The notes beneath the pieces are model-generated. The model was not told where the DNA came from and ran no database searches. It saw only the letters and a list, made by a program, of their open reading frames with translations. The position numbers and the translations under genes are program-made. Source: Micromonospora siamensis (GTDB lineage: Bacteria; Actinomycetota; Actinomycetes; Mycobacteriales; Micromonosporaceae). From it: a DNA stretch of 64,000 nucleotides. Location of the stretch: contig NZ_LT607751.1 of assembly GCF_900090305.1 (NCBI RefSeq), positions 2,790,001 to 2,854,000 of the forward strand. Direction: 5' to 3'. This document shows, one piece after another, positions 41,315 to 53,899 of the stretch (position 1 is its first letter; every line of letters starts with the position of its first letter).

Positions 41315-41630
41315 ATCCCAGGTCCGTTCCGGCGAAACCGGGCTGAAGATCCGGTTCTCCTACCCGGCCGGTCCGTTCGCGGACGTCTACCGATCCACCC
41401 GTCCCGGAGTTGGCCTGAACGGGTCCCCTCCTGTGCTGTCGAACTGGGGGGAACAGTGGTTCCCCGTTCCTGCCGGCTCCTGGGCCGTCAAGGTTACGGT
41501 GGCCTTCGGCGGCCAGGATGGCTTCGGCGTCGCCGAGTGTGTGGTGTCGGTGGGCGAAGGGGCTGTCGTCGATCTGGAGTACCGCGCCCCGACTGTCCTC
41601 GGATTGAGCGGTACCCTTCGTCGCCGCTGA
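41307..41630 (+). CDS. Small beta-rich hypothetical protein of the RHS operon
   Basis: This 107-residue protein begins at ATG 41307 (GTG 41304 is also possible; GGAGG lies at 41288-41292). It overlaps the preceding gene by 8 nt, so translation is probably coupled. The sequence alternates hydrophobic residues like a beta-sandwich (WFPVPAGSWAVKVTVAFGG, VVSVGEGAVVDLEYRAP) and has no signal peptide or membrane segment. Family not recognised. Position makes it a candidate immunity or accessory protein of the RHS system, without direct evidence. Confidence 0.65.
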   Translation: MNESQVRSGETGLKIRFSYPAGPFADVYRSTRPGVGLNGSPPVLSNWGEQWFPVPAGSWAVKVTVAFGGQDGFGVAECVVSVGEGAVVDLEYRAPTVLGLSGTLRRR

Positions 41631-41749
41631 CCCGCGGGGCCTGTCCCGCAGCCCGGCTGGTCACGCCGGCAGCGGCGGTAGCGATCGCTGTCCCGGCGCG
41701 GCGCACCCCCGGAGTCGGCGCTCAGGCGAGTCGGATCCCAGCGCCGCAC

Positions 41750-43839
<2,090 letters not shown>

Positions 43840-43852
<13 letters not shown>

Positions 43853-46194
43853 CGGGTGTCCTTCGGGGCGTTCGTGGGCTGGGCGGCGCCGCGCTTGCGG
43901 CCCTTGCCGCCCTTGCCGCGGCGGGGCCGCGGAACGGCGGCGGCCTGGGCGGCCGTCGGCGCGCCGGGACCGGCCGCCGGTGGGCCGGAGTCGGCCGGAG
44001 CGCCGGGGCCGGCCACCGAAGAGTCCCGGTCGGCCTGCGCGTCGGGAGCGGCCCGGGGGCCGTCGGGGGCGCGGCTGGCCGGACCGGGGGCGGGGCCGTG
44101 GCCGGTCCCGCCGGCCCGCGGCGGGCCGTCGACCGGTCCGGTCGGCGCGGTGCCACCGGACAGGTCGTCCGGTACGTCCTCGATGGTCAACTCGGCCGGC
44201 GCGGTCGCCGCCACGGGCTCCGCCGGCACGGCCGGCCGCCGGACCGTCAGCACGTGCGCCGGTTGCAGGTACGGGTCCAACCGGACCGCGTTGCGCTGCC
44301 CCCAGTCGTAGCTGGCGCCGGTCAGCTCGTCGTGCACGGTGAACCGCTCGTGCCAGTCGAAGCCCAGCGCCGGCATGTCCAACGTCGTGTTGCCCCACTG
44401 CACCGTCTGCGGGTCGAAGGAGCAGACCACGATGACCGTGTTGCCGGTCTCCGGGTCGTGCTTGGACCAGCAGAGCAACGCCGGGTTGTCGATGTCGTGG
44501 AAGCGCAGGTTGCGCAGCCGGTGCAGGGCCGGGTTCTCCTGGCGTACCCGGTTGAGGGTGGTGATGAACGGCGCCAGCGACCGGCCGTGCGTCTCGGCCG
44601 CGGCCCAGTCCCGGGGGCGCAGCTCGTACTTCTCGTTGTCCAGGTATTCCTCGGCGCCGGGGCGGGCGACGTGCTCGAAGAGCTCGAAGCCGGCGTACAT
44701 GCCCCACGAGGGGGAGAGCAGCGCGGCCAACACCGCCCTGATCTTGAACATCGGCGGGCCGCCGTGCTGCAACGACTCGTGCAGGATGTCCGGCGTGTTG
44801 GGCCAGAAGTTGGGCCGCATGTAGTCGGCCGCGGCGACCAGCTCCTCGCAGTACGCCCGCATCTCCGCCGCGCTCGTGCGCCAGGTGAAGTACGTGTACG
44901 ACTGGGTGAAGCCGACCTTGCCCAGCCCGTGCATGATCGCCGGCCGGGTGAACGCCTCGGCCAGGAAGAGCACGTCCGGGTCGACCTTCTTGACCTCGGC
45001 GATCAGCCAGTGCCAGAAGTCGAACGGCTTGGTGTGCGGGTTGTCCACCCGGAAGATCCGGATGCCCTCGCCCACCCAGTGCAGCACCACCCGCAGCACC
45101 TCCGCGCGGATGCCCTCCGGGTCGTTGTCGAAGTTCAGCGGGTAGATGTCCTGGTACTTCTTCGGCGGGTTCTCCGCGTACGCGATGCTGCCGTCGGCCC
45201 GGGTGGTGAACCACTCCGGATGCTCGGTCACCCACGGGTGGTCGGGGGCGCACTGCAACGCCAGGTCCATCGCCACCTCCAGGCCCTCCTCTGCCGCGGC
45301 GGCGACGAACGCGCGGAAGTCCGCCGGCGTACCCAGGTCGGGGTGGATGGCGTCGTGGCCGCCCTCGGCCGCGCCGATCGCCCACGGCGAGCCCACGTCG
45401 TCCGGCCCGGCGGTGAGCGCGTTGTTCGGGCCCTTGCGGTTGACCCGGCCGATCGGGTGGATCGGCGGCAGGTAGAGCACGTCGAAGCCCATCGCGGCGA
45501 CGCCCGGCAGGCGCTCGGTGGCGGTGGCGAAGGTGCCGGACCGGGCGGGGGAGTCGACGGTGGCCGCGACGGCGCCCTCGGAGCGGGGGAAGAACTCGTA
45601 CCAGGCGGAGAAGAGCGCCCGGGGGCGGTCCACCCAGAGCCGGTGCTCCACGCCGGTGGTGACCAGTTCGCGCACCGGATGGTCCCAGATCAGCTCGGCC
45701 AGCTCCAGCGCCGGGGCGACCCGGCGGGGCAGGTCGAGCGCGGTGTCCTCAAGCGCCGCGACGGCGGCCCGGACCCGCTCGACGTCCGCCGCCGGCACCA
45801 GGTCCAGCGCGGCGGTGAGCACGCGTACGCCCTCGGCCAGGTCGTTGGCCAGGTCGGCCGGCCCCTGCCCGGCGGCGATCTTCTTGGTCACCGCGTTCTG
45901 CCAGGTGAGGTAGGGGTCCTGGAACGCCTCGACGGTGAACACCCAGTCGCCGACCGCGTCGGGTCGGATGGTGGCGTGCCAGGTGTCCTGGCCCGGCTCA
46001 CCGGCCCGCATCCGGGTGAAGGGGCGCGCCGCGCCGTCCGGGCCGCGCCACACCACGTTGCAGCCGAGCGCGTCGTGTCCCTCCCGGTAGGCGCGCGCCG
46101 ACACGGGCACCACCTCGCCGACCACCGCCTTGGCCGGGTATCGACCGCAGGCGACGGAGGGGGAGACGTCTTCGATCGGGAACCGTCCGCTCAC
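43840..46194 (-). CDS. glgE: Alpha-1,4-glucan:maltose-1-phosphate maltosyltransferase, with C-terminal extension
   Basis: This 784-residue GH13_3 enzyme extends alpha-1,4-glucan with maltose from maltose-1-phosphate. [35 protein letters not shown] (nucleophile Asp) and [13 protein letters not shown] (acid/base Glu) identify it. The catalytic protein ends near residue 670. The remaining ~110 residues are Ala/Pro/Gly-rich with a strongly basic end ([14 protein letters not shown]), longer than the well-studied mycobacterial enzyme. GTG 46194 is set by TAGGTT 6 nt upstream, predicting leaderless mRNA. It overlaps glgB by 13 nt. Confidence 0.95.
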
Positions 46195-46206
46195 CCCGCC
46201 AACCTA
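46195..46206 (-). promoter_or_regulatory. Leaderless promoter, glgE-glgB
   Basis: TAGGTT (46201-46206, minus strand) lies 6 nt before GTG 46194. Confidence 0.6.
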
Positions 46207-46290
46207 CTGTGCGAGATCCCTTCGTGCGCGGCCAAGCACCCCAGGCGCCGCTCGGGCGCGAGGAAACTGACCTGCACCGTGACGGGACGT

Positions 46291-46316
46291 GTCACGTATC
46301 GTTGGTATTACGTGAC
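46291..46316. promoter_or_regulatory. Palindromic operator over the vapBC promoter
   Basis: GTCACGTA (46291-46298) and TACGTGAC (46309-46316) are perfect 8-bp inverted repeats with a 10-nt spacer. They bracket a TATCGT -10 hexamer (46297-46302) and the predicted transcription start, the usual place for autorepression by an AbrB-type antitoxin or its toxin complex. Confidence 0.65.
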
Positions 46317-46329
46317 GGAAGGCCAGGGC

Positions 46330-46569
46330 ATGCGGTTGAACAGCAAGGGCCAGGTGACGATCCCGGCAGCGTTGCGGGCCCGGTACAACCTGCACGAGGG
46401 CGACGAGGTCGACGTCGTCGAGGAGGGCGGCGCCCTCCGCATCGTCCGGTTGTCCGGCGGCGACACCCGGGGGCAGCGCCTCGTGCGCCACATGCGGGGC
46501 CGGGGCACCGCCAAGGAGACGCAGCACATGTCCACCGAAGAGTTGATGGAGCTGCTGCGTGGCGAGTGA
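46330..46569 (+). CDS. vapB: AbrB/MazE-type antitoxin (VapB)
   Basis: This 79-residue protein has a swapped-hairpin AbrB DNA-binding domain at its start (LNSKGQVTIPAALRARYNL, GDEVDVVEEGGALRIVR). A C-terminal tail (STEELMELLRGE) probably wraps the toxin. ATG 46330 has GGAAGG seven nucleotides upstream; GTG 46312 is an alternative but lies inside the operator. The next gene, a PIN toxin, overlaps it by 11 nt. The antitoxin should neutralise the toxin and repress their shared promoter. Confidence 0.85.
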   Translation: MRLNSKGQVTIPAALRARYNLHEGDEVDVVEEGGALRIVRLSGGDTRGQRLVRHMRGRGTAKETQHMSTEELMELLRGE

Positions 46570-47014
46570 CCGGCTCTGTGCGGTGGCGCCGCGTCCAGTG
46601 GATGCGGCGACGACCCTGGTCGACACGAATGTGCTGCTGGACGTCCTCACCGACGACCCCAAGTGGGGGGAGTGGTCCGGCAGCGCGCTCGCCGAGGCCC
46701 GGGATGCCGGCAGCCTCGTGATCAACCCGATCGTGTACGCCGAGGTGTCGGTCCGCTTCACCCGGGTCGAAGAACTGGACGAGGCGTTGCCGGCCGGGGA
46801 CTTCCTGCGCGAGGAGCTTCCCTACCCAGCGGGTTTCCTGGCCGGCAAGGCGTATGCCCGGTACCGCAGGTTGGGCGGGGTGAAGCGGTCACCTTTGGCC
46901 GACTTCTACATCGGCGCTCACGCAGCGGTGTGCCGCTACCACCTACTGACCCGTGACGGCACGCGGTACCGCACCTACTTCCCGAACCTGTCGCTGGTCA
47001 CGCCGGACGCCTGA
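46559..47014 (+). CDS. vapC: PIN-domain ribonuclease toxin (VapC)
   Basis: This 151-residue protein is a PIN-domain RNase. The acidic site is visible as D22 in LVDTNVLLDVL, E62 in VYAEVSVRF, D115 in SPLADFYIGAHA and D133 in LLTRDGTRYRTYFP, so the active site looks intact. Members of this family cleave tRNA or rRNA when freed from antitoxin. GTG 46559 overlaps the antitoxin stop by 11 nt, as expected for a coupled toxin-antitoxin pair; a later GTG near 46583 is possible. The RNA target is unknown. Confidence 0.87.
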   Translation: MASDRLCAVAPRPVDAATTLVDTNVLLDVLTDDPKWGEWSGSALAEARDAGSLVINPIVYAEVSVRFTRVEELDEALPAGDFLREELPYPAGFLAGKAYARYRRLGGVKRSPLADFYIGAHAAVCRYHLLTRDGTRYRTYFPNLSLVTPDA

Positions 47015-47061
47015 CCGCGGACGGACGGTTTCGCGGGCACCCGCGACCGGTCGTCCTGCCG

Positions 47062-47073
47062 TACCGTCGCTCG
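47062..47073 (+). promoter_or_regulatory. Leaderless promoter, inositol-phosphate-synthase-like gene
   Basis: TACCGT (47062-47067) lies 6 nt before ATG 47074. Confidence 0.6.
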
Positions 47074-48018
47074 ATGATCGAAAGAGTGAGAGTGGCGGTC
47101 GTGGGCGTCGGCAACAACACCTCGGCGCTCGTGCAGGGAATCGCCCGCCACCGGCGGACCGGCGACCCGGCCGGTCTCCGCCGGCCGGTGATCGACGGGC
47201 TCGGGGTGGGTGACGTCGACATCGTGGCGGCGTTCGCCACTTCGGCCGAGAAGGTGGGTCGGGACCTCACCGAGGCCATTTTCCTGCCGCCGAACAACTT
47301 TCCCTGCCTCGACGGCCCCATACCGTCGGTGGGAGTCCCGGTGACCAGGGGGCTCGTCGACGCGTCCGGGGTGGAGCGGGTGGCTGCGGCCCTGGCCGGG
47401 GCCGAGGTTCTGCTCTACTCGGCGCCGAGCGGCCGGCCGGAGACCGCCCGAGCGTACGCCGAGGCCGCCCTGGCGGCCCGGGTCGCGTTCGTGAACACCA
47501 CGTCGGACCCGGTGGCCCGCGACACCGCGCTGCTGGACAGGTTCACCGCAGCCGGTCTGCCGCTGCTCGGCGACGACCTGGCCAGCCAGTTCGGCACGTC
47601 GGTGCTGCACGACGCCCTGCTGCGGCTGCTCGCCGAGCGGGGGCTCGACCTGGTCAGTTCCTACCAGGTCAACCTGGGCGGCACCGAGGACTTCCGCAAC
47701 CTGGTCGAGCGGCCCAACACCAAGCACCAGTCCAAGCTCAACGCCCTGTCGGCCGCCGACAAGGTGCAGATCGCGCCTCTCGGTTATCTGTCGCAGCTCG
47801 GATCGCAGAAGGTGGCCCACCTCAACATCGAGGCGCAGGGCTGGGCCGGGACGGCCGTGAGCCTCGACGTCAAGCTCAAGGTGCACGACCCGAGCGGTGC
47901 CGCAGGGGTCAACATCGACCTGGTCCGCCTGGCGGCGAGCGCGTTACGGGACGGGCGCGGCGGGCACTGCGCAGAAGCGACGCCACTGTTCAAGTCCCCG
48001 CCGGGAACGCCGGTCTGA
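47074..48018 (+). CDS. Divergent inositol-3-phosphate synthase family protein
   Basis: This 314-residue protein belongs to the family that turns glucose-6-phosphate into inositol-3-phosphate with NAD. VAVVGVGNNTSALVQGI is the NAD loop, and SYQVNLGGTEDFRNLVER followed by a lysine-rich segment (NTKHQSKLNAL) matches the catalytic core. It is about 50 residues shorter than typical Ino1. Where I recall DDIKSQ in M. tuberculosis Ino1, it reads DDLASQ, so a conserved lysine is alanine. Altered substrate or loss of activity is possible. It lies alone between vapBC and the convergent glgM; pgm nearby also handles glucose-6-phosphate. Confidence 0.8.
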   Translation: MIERVRVAVVGVGNNTSALVQGIARHRRTGDPAGLRRPVIDGLGVGDVDIVAAFATSAEKVGRDLTEAIFLPPNNFPCLDGPIPSVGVPVTRGLVDASGVERVAAALAGAEVLLYSAPSGRPETARAYAEAALAARVAFVNTTSDPVARDTALLDRFTAAGLPLLGDDLASQFGTSVLHDALLRLLAERGLDLVSSYQVNLGGTEDFRNLVERPNTKHQSKLNALSAADKVQIAPLGYLSQLGSQKVAHLNIEAQGWAGTAVSLDVKLKVHDPSGAAGVNIDLVRLAASALRDGRGGHCAEATPLFKSPPGTPV

Positions 48019-48029
48019 AACCCGCCCGT

Positions 48030-48055
48030 GGGGACGGCCGAGGTCGGCCGTCCCC
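48030..48055. terminator. Bidirectional hairpin terminator between convergent genes
   Basis: GGGGACGGCC (48030-48039) pairs perfectly with GGCCGTCCCC (48046-48055) around a 6-nt loop. Confidence 0.65.
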
Positions 48056-48062
48056 AGCGTGG

Positions 48063-49271
48063 TCAGCCCGCCGCGCCCACCGACCGGTACACCTCCACCG
48101 TCTGCTGCGCGATGGCGTCCCAGGAGAAGTGCTCGACCGCCCGCCGCCGCCCGGCCAGGCCGAACTCCTGCGCCCGCTTCGGGTCGCCCAGCACCTCGTT
48201 CATCCCGGCCGCCAGGTCGGCCACGAACTTCTCCGGGTCCAGCGGTCGCCCGCTGCCGTCGGCGGCCTGCTCGATCGGGACCAGCAGCCCGGTCTCGCCG
48301 TCGGCGACCACCTCGGGGATGCCGCCGGTGGCGGTGGCCACCACCGCCGTCTCGCAGGCCATCGCCTCCAGGTTGACGATGCCCATCGGCTCGTAGACCG
48401 ACGGGCAGACGAAGATCGTGGCGTGGGTGAGCACCTGGATCACCTCGGGCTTGGGCAGCATCTCGGCCACCCAGACCACCCCGGAGCGGTTGGCCCGCAG
48501 CTCGGCGACCAGGCCCTCCACCTCGGCGGCGATGTCGGGGGTGTCCGGGGCGCCGGCGAGCAGCACCAGCTGGGTGTCGGCCGGCAGCTCGCGGGCGGCC
48601 CGCAGCAGGTACGGCAGGCCCTTCTGCCGGGTGATCCGACCGACGTAGACCACGCTGGGGCGCGACGGGTCGATGCCGAGCCGGTCCACCACGTCGGTGC
48701 CGTGGTCGGGGGCGTACTGGGCGGTGTCGATGCCGTTGTGGACCACGTGCACCCGGTCCGGATCCACGTCGGGATACGCGGTCAGCACGTCGCGTCGCAT
48801 CCCCGCGCTGACCGCGACGATCGCGTCGGCCGCCTCGTACGCGGTCCGCTCGCACCAGGAGGAGAGCGCGTACCCGCCGCCGAGCTGCTCGGCCTTCCAC
48901 GGGCGCAGCGGCTCCAGGCTGTGCGCGGTGACCACGTGCGGCACCCCGTGCAGCAGCTTCGCGGTGTGCCCGGCCAGGTTGGCGTACCAGGTGTGGCTGT
49001 GCACCACGTCGGTGCCGGCGCACCCGGCGGCCATCTCCAGGTCGACGCCCATGGTGCGCAGCGCCGCGTTCGCCCCGGCCAGCGCGGCCGGCTCGGCGTA
49101 CGCGGTGACCCCCGGCTCGGTGCGCGGCGCGCCGAAGCAGTGCACCCGCACGTCGGCGAGCCGGCGCAGCTCCCGGGCCAGGTACTCCACGTGCACCCCG
49201 GCGCCGCCGTAGACCTCCGGCGGGTACTCCCGGGTCAGCAGGTCGACGCGGAGCGGGGTGAGATCGGTCAT
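48063..49271 (-). CDS. glgM: GT4 glycogen-synthase-type enzyme, probably maltose-1-phosphate synthase
   Basis: This 402-residue GT4 enzyme uses ADP-glucose. Marks are LLTREYPPEVYGGAGVHVEY, HSHTWYANLAGH, VHNGIDTAQYAP, YVGRITRQKGLPYLL and the donor-site segment SVYEPMGIVNLEAMACETAV. It matches the actinobacterial GlgA-like protein that in mycobacteria was shown to make maltose-1-phosphate (GlgM) rather than extend glycogen. glgE in the same window, which consumes maltose-1-phosphate, supports that role. ATG 49271 is set by TAGGGT 7 nt upstream; a longer frame to 49376 is not used. Divergent from glgC, which makes its donor. Confidence 0.88.
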   Translation of the reverse strand: MTDLTPLRVDLLTREYPPEVYGGAGVHVEYLARELRRLADVRVHCFGAPRTEPGVTAYAEPAALAGANAALRTMGVDLEMAAGCAGTDVVHSHTWYANLAGHTAKLLHGVPHVVTAHSLEPLRPWKAEQLGGGYALSSWCERTAYEAADAIVAVSAGMRRDVLTAYPDVDPDRVHVVHNGIDTAQYAPDHGTDVVDRLGIDPSRPSVVYVGRITRQKGLPYLLRAARELPADTQLVLLAGAPDTPDIAAEVEGLVAELRANRSGVVWVAEMLPKPEVIQVLTHATIFVCPSVYEPMGIVNLEAMACETAVVATATGGIPEVVADGETGLLVPIEQAADGSGRPLDPEKFVADLAAGMNEVLGDPKRAQEFGLAGRRRAVEHFSWDAIAQQTVEVYRSVGAAG

Positions 49272-49284
49272 GCCCGGCACCCTA
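49272..49284 (-). promoter_or_regulatory. Leaderless promoter, glgM
   Basis: TAGGGT (49279-49284, minus strand) lies 7 nt before ATG 49271; the divergent glgC promoter is 70 nt away. Confidence 0.65.
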
Positions 49285-49354
49285 GTGCAGAAACCCGCCC
49301 CGCACCCGGCGCGCAACTGTGCCCGTACGAGTGGTGAAGTGGCGGCGACATGGC

Positions 49355-49366
49355 TAGCGTCGGGAC
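49355..49366 (+). promoter_or_regulatory. Leaderless promoter, glgC
   Basis: TAGCGT (49355-49360) lies 6 nt before ATG 49367. Confidence 0.65.
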
Positions 49367-50599
49367 ATGGCTGCAAAGGTGCTCGCTATCGTTCTGGCCG
49401 GCGGAGAAGGCAAGCGCCTCATGCCGCTCACCACGGACCGGGCCAAGCCGGCCGTCCCGTTCGGCGGGATGTACCGCATGGTCGATTTCGTCCTGTCCAA
49501 CCTGGCGAACGCCGGCTTTCTCAAGATCGTCGTGCTGACCCAGTACAAGTCCCACTCGCTGGACCGGCACATCACCAAGACGTGGCGGATGTCGACCCTG
49601 CTCGGCAACTACGTCACCCCGGTCCCCGCCCAGCAGCGGCGCGGTCCGTGGTGGTTCGCCGGCTCCGCGGACGCGATCTACCAGAGCTTCAACCTGATCA
49701 ACGACGAGCAGCCGGACTACGTGATCGTCTTCGGCGCCGACCACATCTACCGGATGGACCCGCGGCAGATGGTGGACGACCACATCGCCTCCGGCGCCGG
49801 CGTCACCGTGGCCGGCATCCGCCAACCGCTGTCGATGGCCGACCAGTTCGGGGTGATCGAGGTCGGCGACGACGGCAAGCGGATCCGCGCCTTCCGGGAG
49901 AAGCCCACCGACGCGGTCGGCCTCCCCGACGCCCCGGACCAGATCTACGCCTCGATGGGCAACTACGTCTTCAGCACCCGGGCGCTCTGTGAGGCCGTCG
50001 AGCGCGACGCCGAGGACAAGACCAGCAAGCACGACATGGGCGGCAGCATCATCCCGATGCTGGTCGAGCGGGGCGAGGCCAACGTCTACGACTTCAAGGA
50101 CAACGAGGTCCCCGGCAGCGACGACCGGGACCGCGGCTACTGGCGGGACGTGGGGACGCTGGACTCGTTCTACGACGCCCACATGGACCTGATCAACGTC
50201 CACCCGGTGTTCAACCTCTACAACTTCGACTGGCCGATCTACACCGAGCAGCCGCCGTACCCGCCGGCGAAGTTCGTCCACCAGTGGGGTGAGCGGGTCG
50301 GCCGGGCGGTCGGCTCGATGGTCTCGCCCGGCGCGGTGATCTCCGGCTCGCTGGTGGAGAACTCGGTCGTCTCGCCGAAGGTCAAGGTGCACTCCTGGGC
50401 GCACGTGGACGGCGCGGTGCTGATGGAGGGCGTCGAGATCGGCCGGCACGCGGTGGTCCGCCGGGCCATCCTGGACAAGAACGTCTACGTCCCGGAGGGC
50501 GCCGAGATCGGCGTCGACCTGGAGAAGGACCGGCAGCGCTACACCGTGTCCGACAATGGCATCGTGGTGATCGGCAAGGGGCAACGCGTCGAGCCGTGA
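49367..50599 (+). CDS. glgC: Glucose-1-phosphate adenylyltransferase
   Basis: This 410-residue enzyme makes ADP-glucose from glucose-1-phosphate and ATP, the committed step of alpha-glucan synthesis. The N-terminal nucleotidyltransferase domain shows [20 protein letters not shown] and [14 protein letters not shown]. The C-terminal left-handed beta-helix starts near residue 300 ([20 protein letters not shown]). Length is normal and ATG 49367 is leaderless. It is divergent from glgM, whose substrate it supplies, and 70 nt upstream of pgm, which supplies glucose-1-phosphate. Confidence 0.96.
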   Translation: MAAKVLAIVLAGGEGKRLMPLTTDRAKPAVPFGGMYRMVDFVLSNLANAGFLKIVVLTQYKSHSLDRHITKTWRMSTLLGNYVTPVPAQQRRGPWWFAGSADAIYQSFNLINDEQPDYVIVFGADHIYRMDPRQMVDDHIASGAGVTVAGIRQPLSMADQFGVIEVGDDGKRIRAFREKPTDAVGLPDAPDQIYASMGNYVFSTRALCEAVERDAEDKTSKHDMGGSIIPMLVERGEANVYDFKDNEVPGSDDRDRGYWRDVGTLDSFYDAHMDLINVHPVFNLYNFDWPIYTEQPPYPPAKFVHQWGERVGRAVGSMVSPGAVISGSLVENSVVSPKVKVHSWAHVDGAVLMEGVEIGRHAVVRRAILDKNVYVPEGAEIGVDLEKDRQRYTVSDNGIVVIGKGQRVEP

Positions 50600-50669
50600 G
50601 GCAGGTGTGACGCCCGCCCGCGCCGGGAACCACCCACCGTCCGTACCCCGCTTCCTGGAGGTTGCCGCA

Positions 50670-52313
<1,644 letters not shown>

Positions 52314-52322
52314 GAAGGATGG

Positions 52323-52820
52323 CTACGGAGTCAGCGGGCGGATGTCGGTGGGGCGTGGTCCGAAGTACAGAGCATTGGGTGGAACGTCGGCTCGGACGAT
52401 CGCCCCGGCTGCCACGACGGAGCCGTGGCCGATCCGGCAAGGTCCCACCAGCACCGCCCGCCCCCCGATCCAGCAGCCGTCCTCGATGATTACCTCCGTC
52501 GACCGTCCTGCGCCGGCACGTTGATCCGCCTGCCCAATCTCGTGCGTTCCGGCCAGAACGCAGACGTCTGGGCCGATGGCGCATCCAGAGCCGATCTCCA
52601 TCCGACTCGTCGGCCCGCCATATGCGCGGAAGTGATGACCCACAAAGGTGTCAGGCCCGATCGAGACCTGCCTGATGAGGAAGCTGGCACTGGCGGTGAC
52701 TCGAGCGGTTCGGTGGACCTCCAGCCCTGCCGCGGTGAGAATTACCTGCCGTAGTCGAAAACCGCGAGTGTTTGGCGTGAGCCGCATGGCGTTGCGCAGT
52801 AACAGATGACGCGAACCCAT
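52323..52820 (-). CDS. Hexapeptide-repeat O-acetyltransferase
   Basis: This 165-residue protein is a left-handed beta-helix acyltransferase. Hexapeptide turns are visible (VSIGPDTFVGHH, MEIGSGCAIGPDVCVLAGTH, VIIEDGCWIGGRAVLVGPC, IGHGSVVAAGAIV), with the catalytic-type histidine in GTHEIG. Such enzymes acetylate sugars of capsules or exopolysaccharides. ATG 52820 follows AGGAGAG at 7 nt. Codon use is less GC-biased than in the glycogen genes, hinting at transfer. It converges with pgm (9-nt gap). Acceptor unknown; the sugar cluster starting at 58329 is a possible partner. Confidence 0.82.
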   Translation of the reverse strand: MGSRHLLLRNAMRLTPNTRGFRLRQVILTAAGLEVHRTARVTASASFLIRQVSIGPDTFVGHHFRAYGGPTSRMEIGSGCAIGPDVCVLAGTHEIGQADQRAGAGRSTEVIIEDGCWIGGRAVLVGPCRIGHGSVVAAGAIVRADVPPNALYFGPRPTDIRPLTP

Positions 52821-53100
52821 AGCTGGCTCTCCTGGTCTCGTTGACGCTGGTGGCGTCTCCTTCCCGTACCGAGGGGGAACGAGTCGACCCTGATGTCGGT
52901 TACTCATCTCGGTTTCTCGGCTGCCACACCTGTCTGCCCAGGTGCCTGGATCAATGCCAGGGAAGTGTGTCCACCCGGATTGAAGCACTTTCTAGACAAG
53001 CCTGCCCAAGGGCGGAACCGTGCTGTCCCTCGATCGTTGGGCACGGAGGTCGTCGCAAGTCGGTCGATCGACGTTAATCAGAAGCAAAAGTGAGGCAATC

Positions 53101-53730
53101 TTGCGAACCTTCCGCCATTGGACGCCCCGATATGTCGTTGACCGTTCTCTTGAGATGCGCTTTCGCCGCAGTCACCCGGGAACGCCGTGGCTCACGCCGC
53201 GGGCGATCGAGATCCTGGACGGCGTGTTGCTGAAGACAGACCGCGGGCTCGAGTTCGGTTCGGGGGGAAGTACCCTTTGGTTCGCCAACCGGCTTCAGCG
53301 CTTGGTCAGTGTGGAGCATGACCAGTCCTGGCACGACCTGGTGTCCCGGCAGTTGAAAGAGCAAGCGGTCCATAACGTGGACTACATATTCGCGCCGCAG
53401 GATGTGTCGGAAGAGCTGGGGAATGAGAGTGAGTACGCTCGCACTGCCCTCCGCTTCGCTGATGGCAGTCTGCAATTCGTTCTGGTCGACGGTGTGTACC
53501 GGGACCACTGCACACGGTTGGTCCTGTCGAAGATCGCTCCGGGTGGTGCGCTTGTCATCGACAACGTGAACTGGTGTCTGCCTTCGGATTCGCGTGCCCC
53601 CGGTTCGCGTCGCCCCGCTGACGGTCCGGCGACCGAAACGTGGCGCGAGATCGCAGGAATCATCTCCGGCTGGCGCACGATTTGGACCAGCTGCGGAGTG
53701 TCGGACACAGCCATCTTTGTCCGGCCCTGA
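53101..53730 (+). CDS. SAM-dependent methyltransferase-like protein
   Basis: This protein of about 209 residues has a class I methyltransferase core: GLEFGSGGSTLWFANRL (motif I, about residue 45), the acidic segment SVEHDQSWHD, FVLVDGVYRDHC and GGALVIDNVNW. TTG 53101 is chosen for GAGG five nucleotides upstream and the fit of the N-terminus; GTG 53020 is a longer alternative without support. GC bias is lower than in flanking housekeeping genes. It may act on a surface sugar with the divergent acetyltransferase 280 nt away; no other gene was seen in that gap. Confidence 0.72.
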   Translation: MRTFRHWTPRYVVDRSLEMRFRRSHPGTPWLTPRAIEILDGVLLKTDRGLEFGSGGSTLWFANRLQRLVSVEHDQSWHDLVSRQLKEQAVHNVDYIFAPQDVSEELGNESEYARTALRFADGSLQFVLVDGVYRDHCTRLVLSKIAPGGALVIDNVNWCLPSDSRAPGSRRPADGPATETWREIAGIISGWRTIWTSCGVSDTAIFVRP

Positions 53731-53899
53731 GTGGTGCTACTTCCTCCTCGCTGAGTCTCCTGCTTTGGGCTCAGATACCGGCTGTCACGTGCCGAGAGGC
53801 AAGGAGGTGCCGGAGCAGTTGCCGCAGTCACGGCACTCTGCCCGCAGCCTGCCGAGCTCCGGCCCGAAGTGCCGCCCGGCCAAGGGCGCCACGCCCTGA

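Noticed and set aside
53731..53899. Possible gene fragment between the methyltransferase and nadK
   Set aside because: Short frames there have no start site, no family resemblance and poor codon bias.
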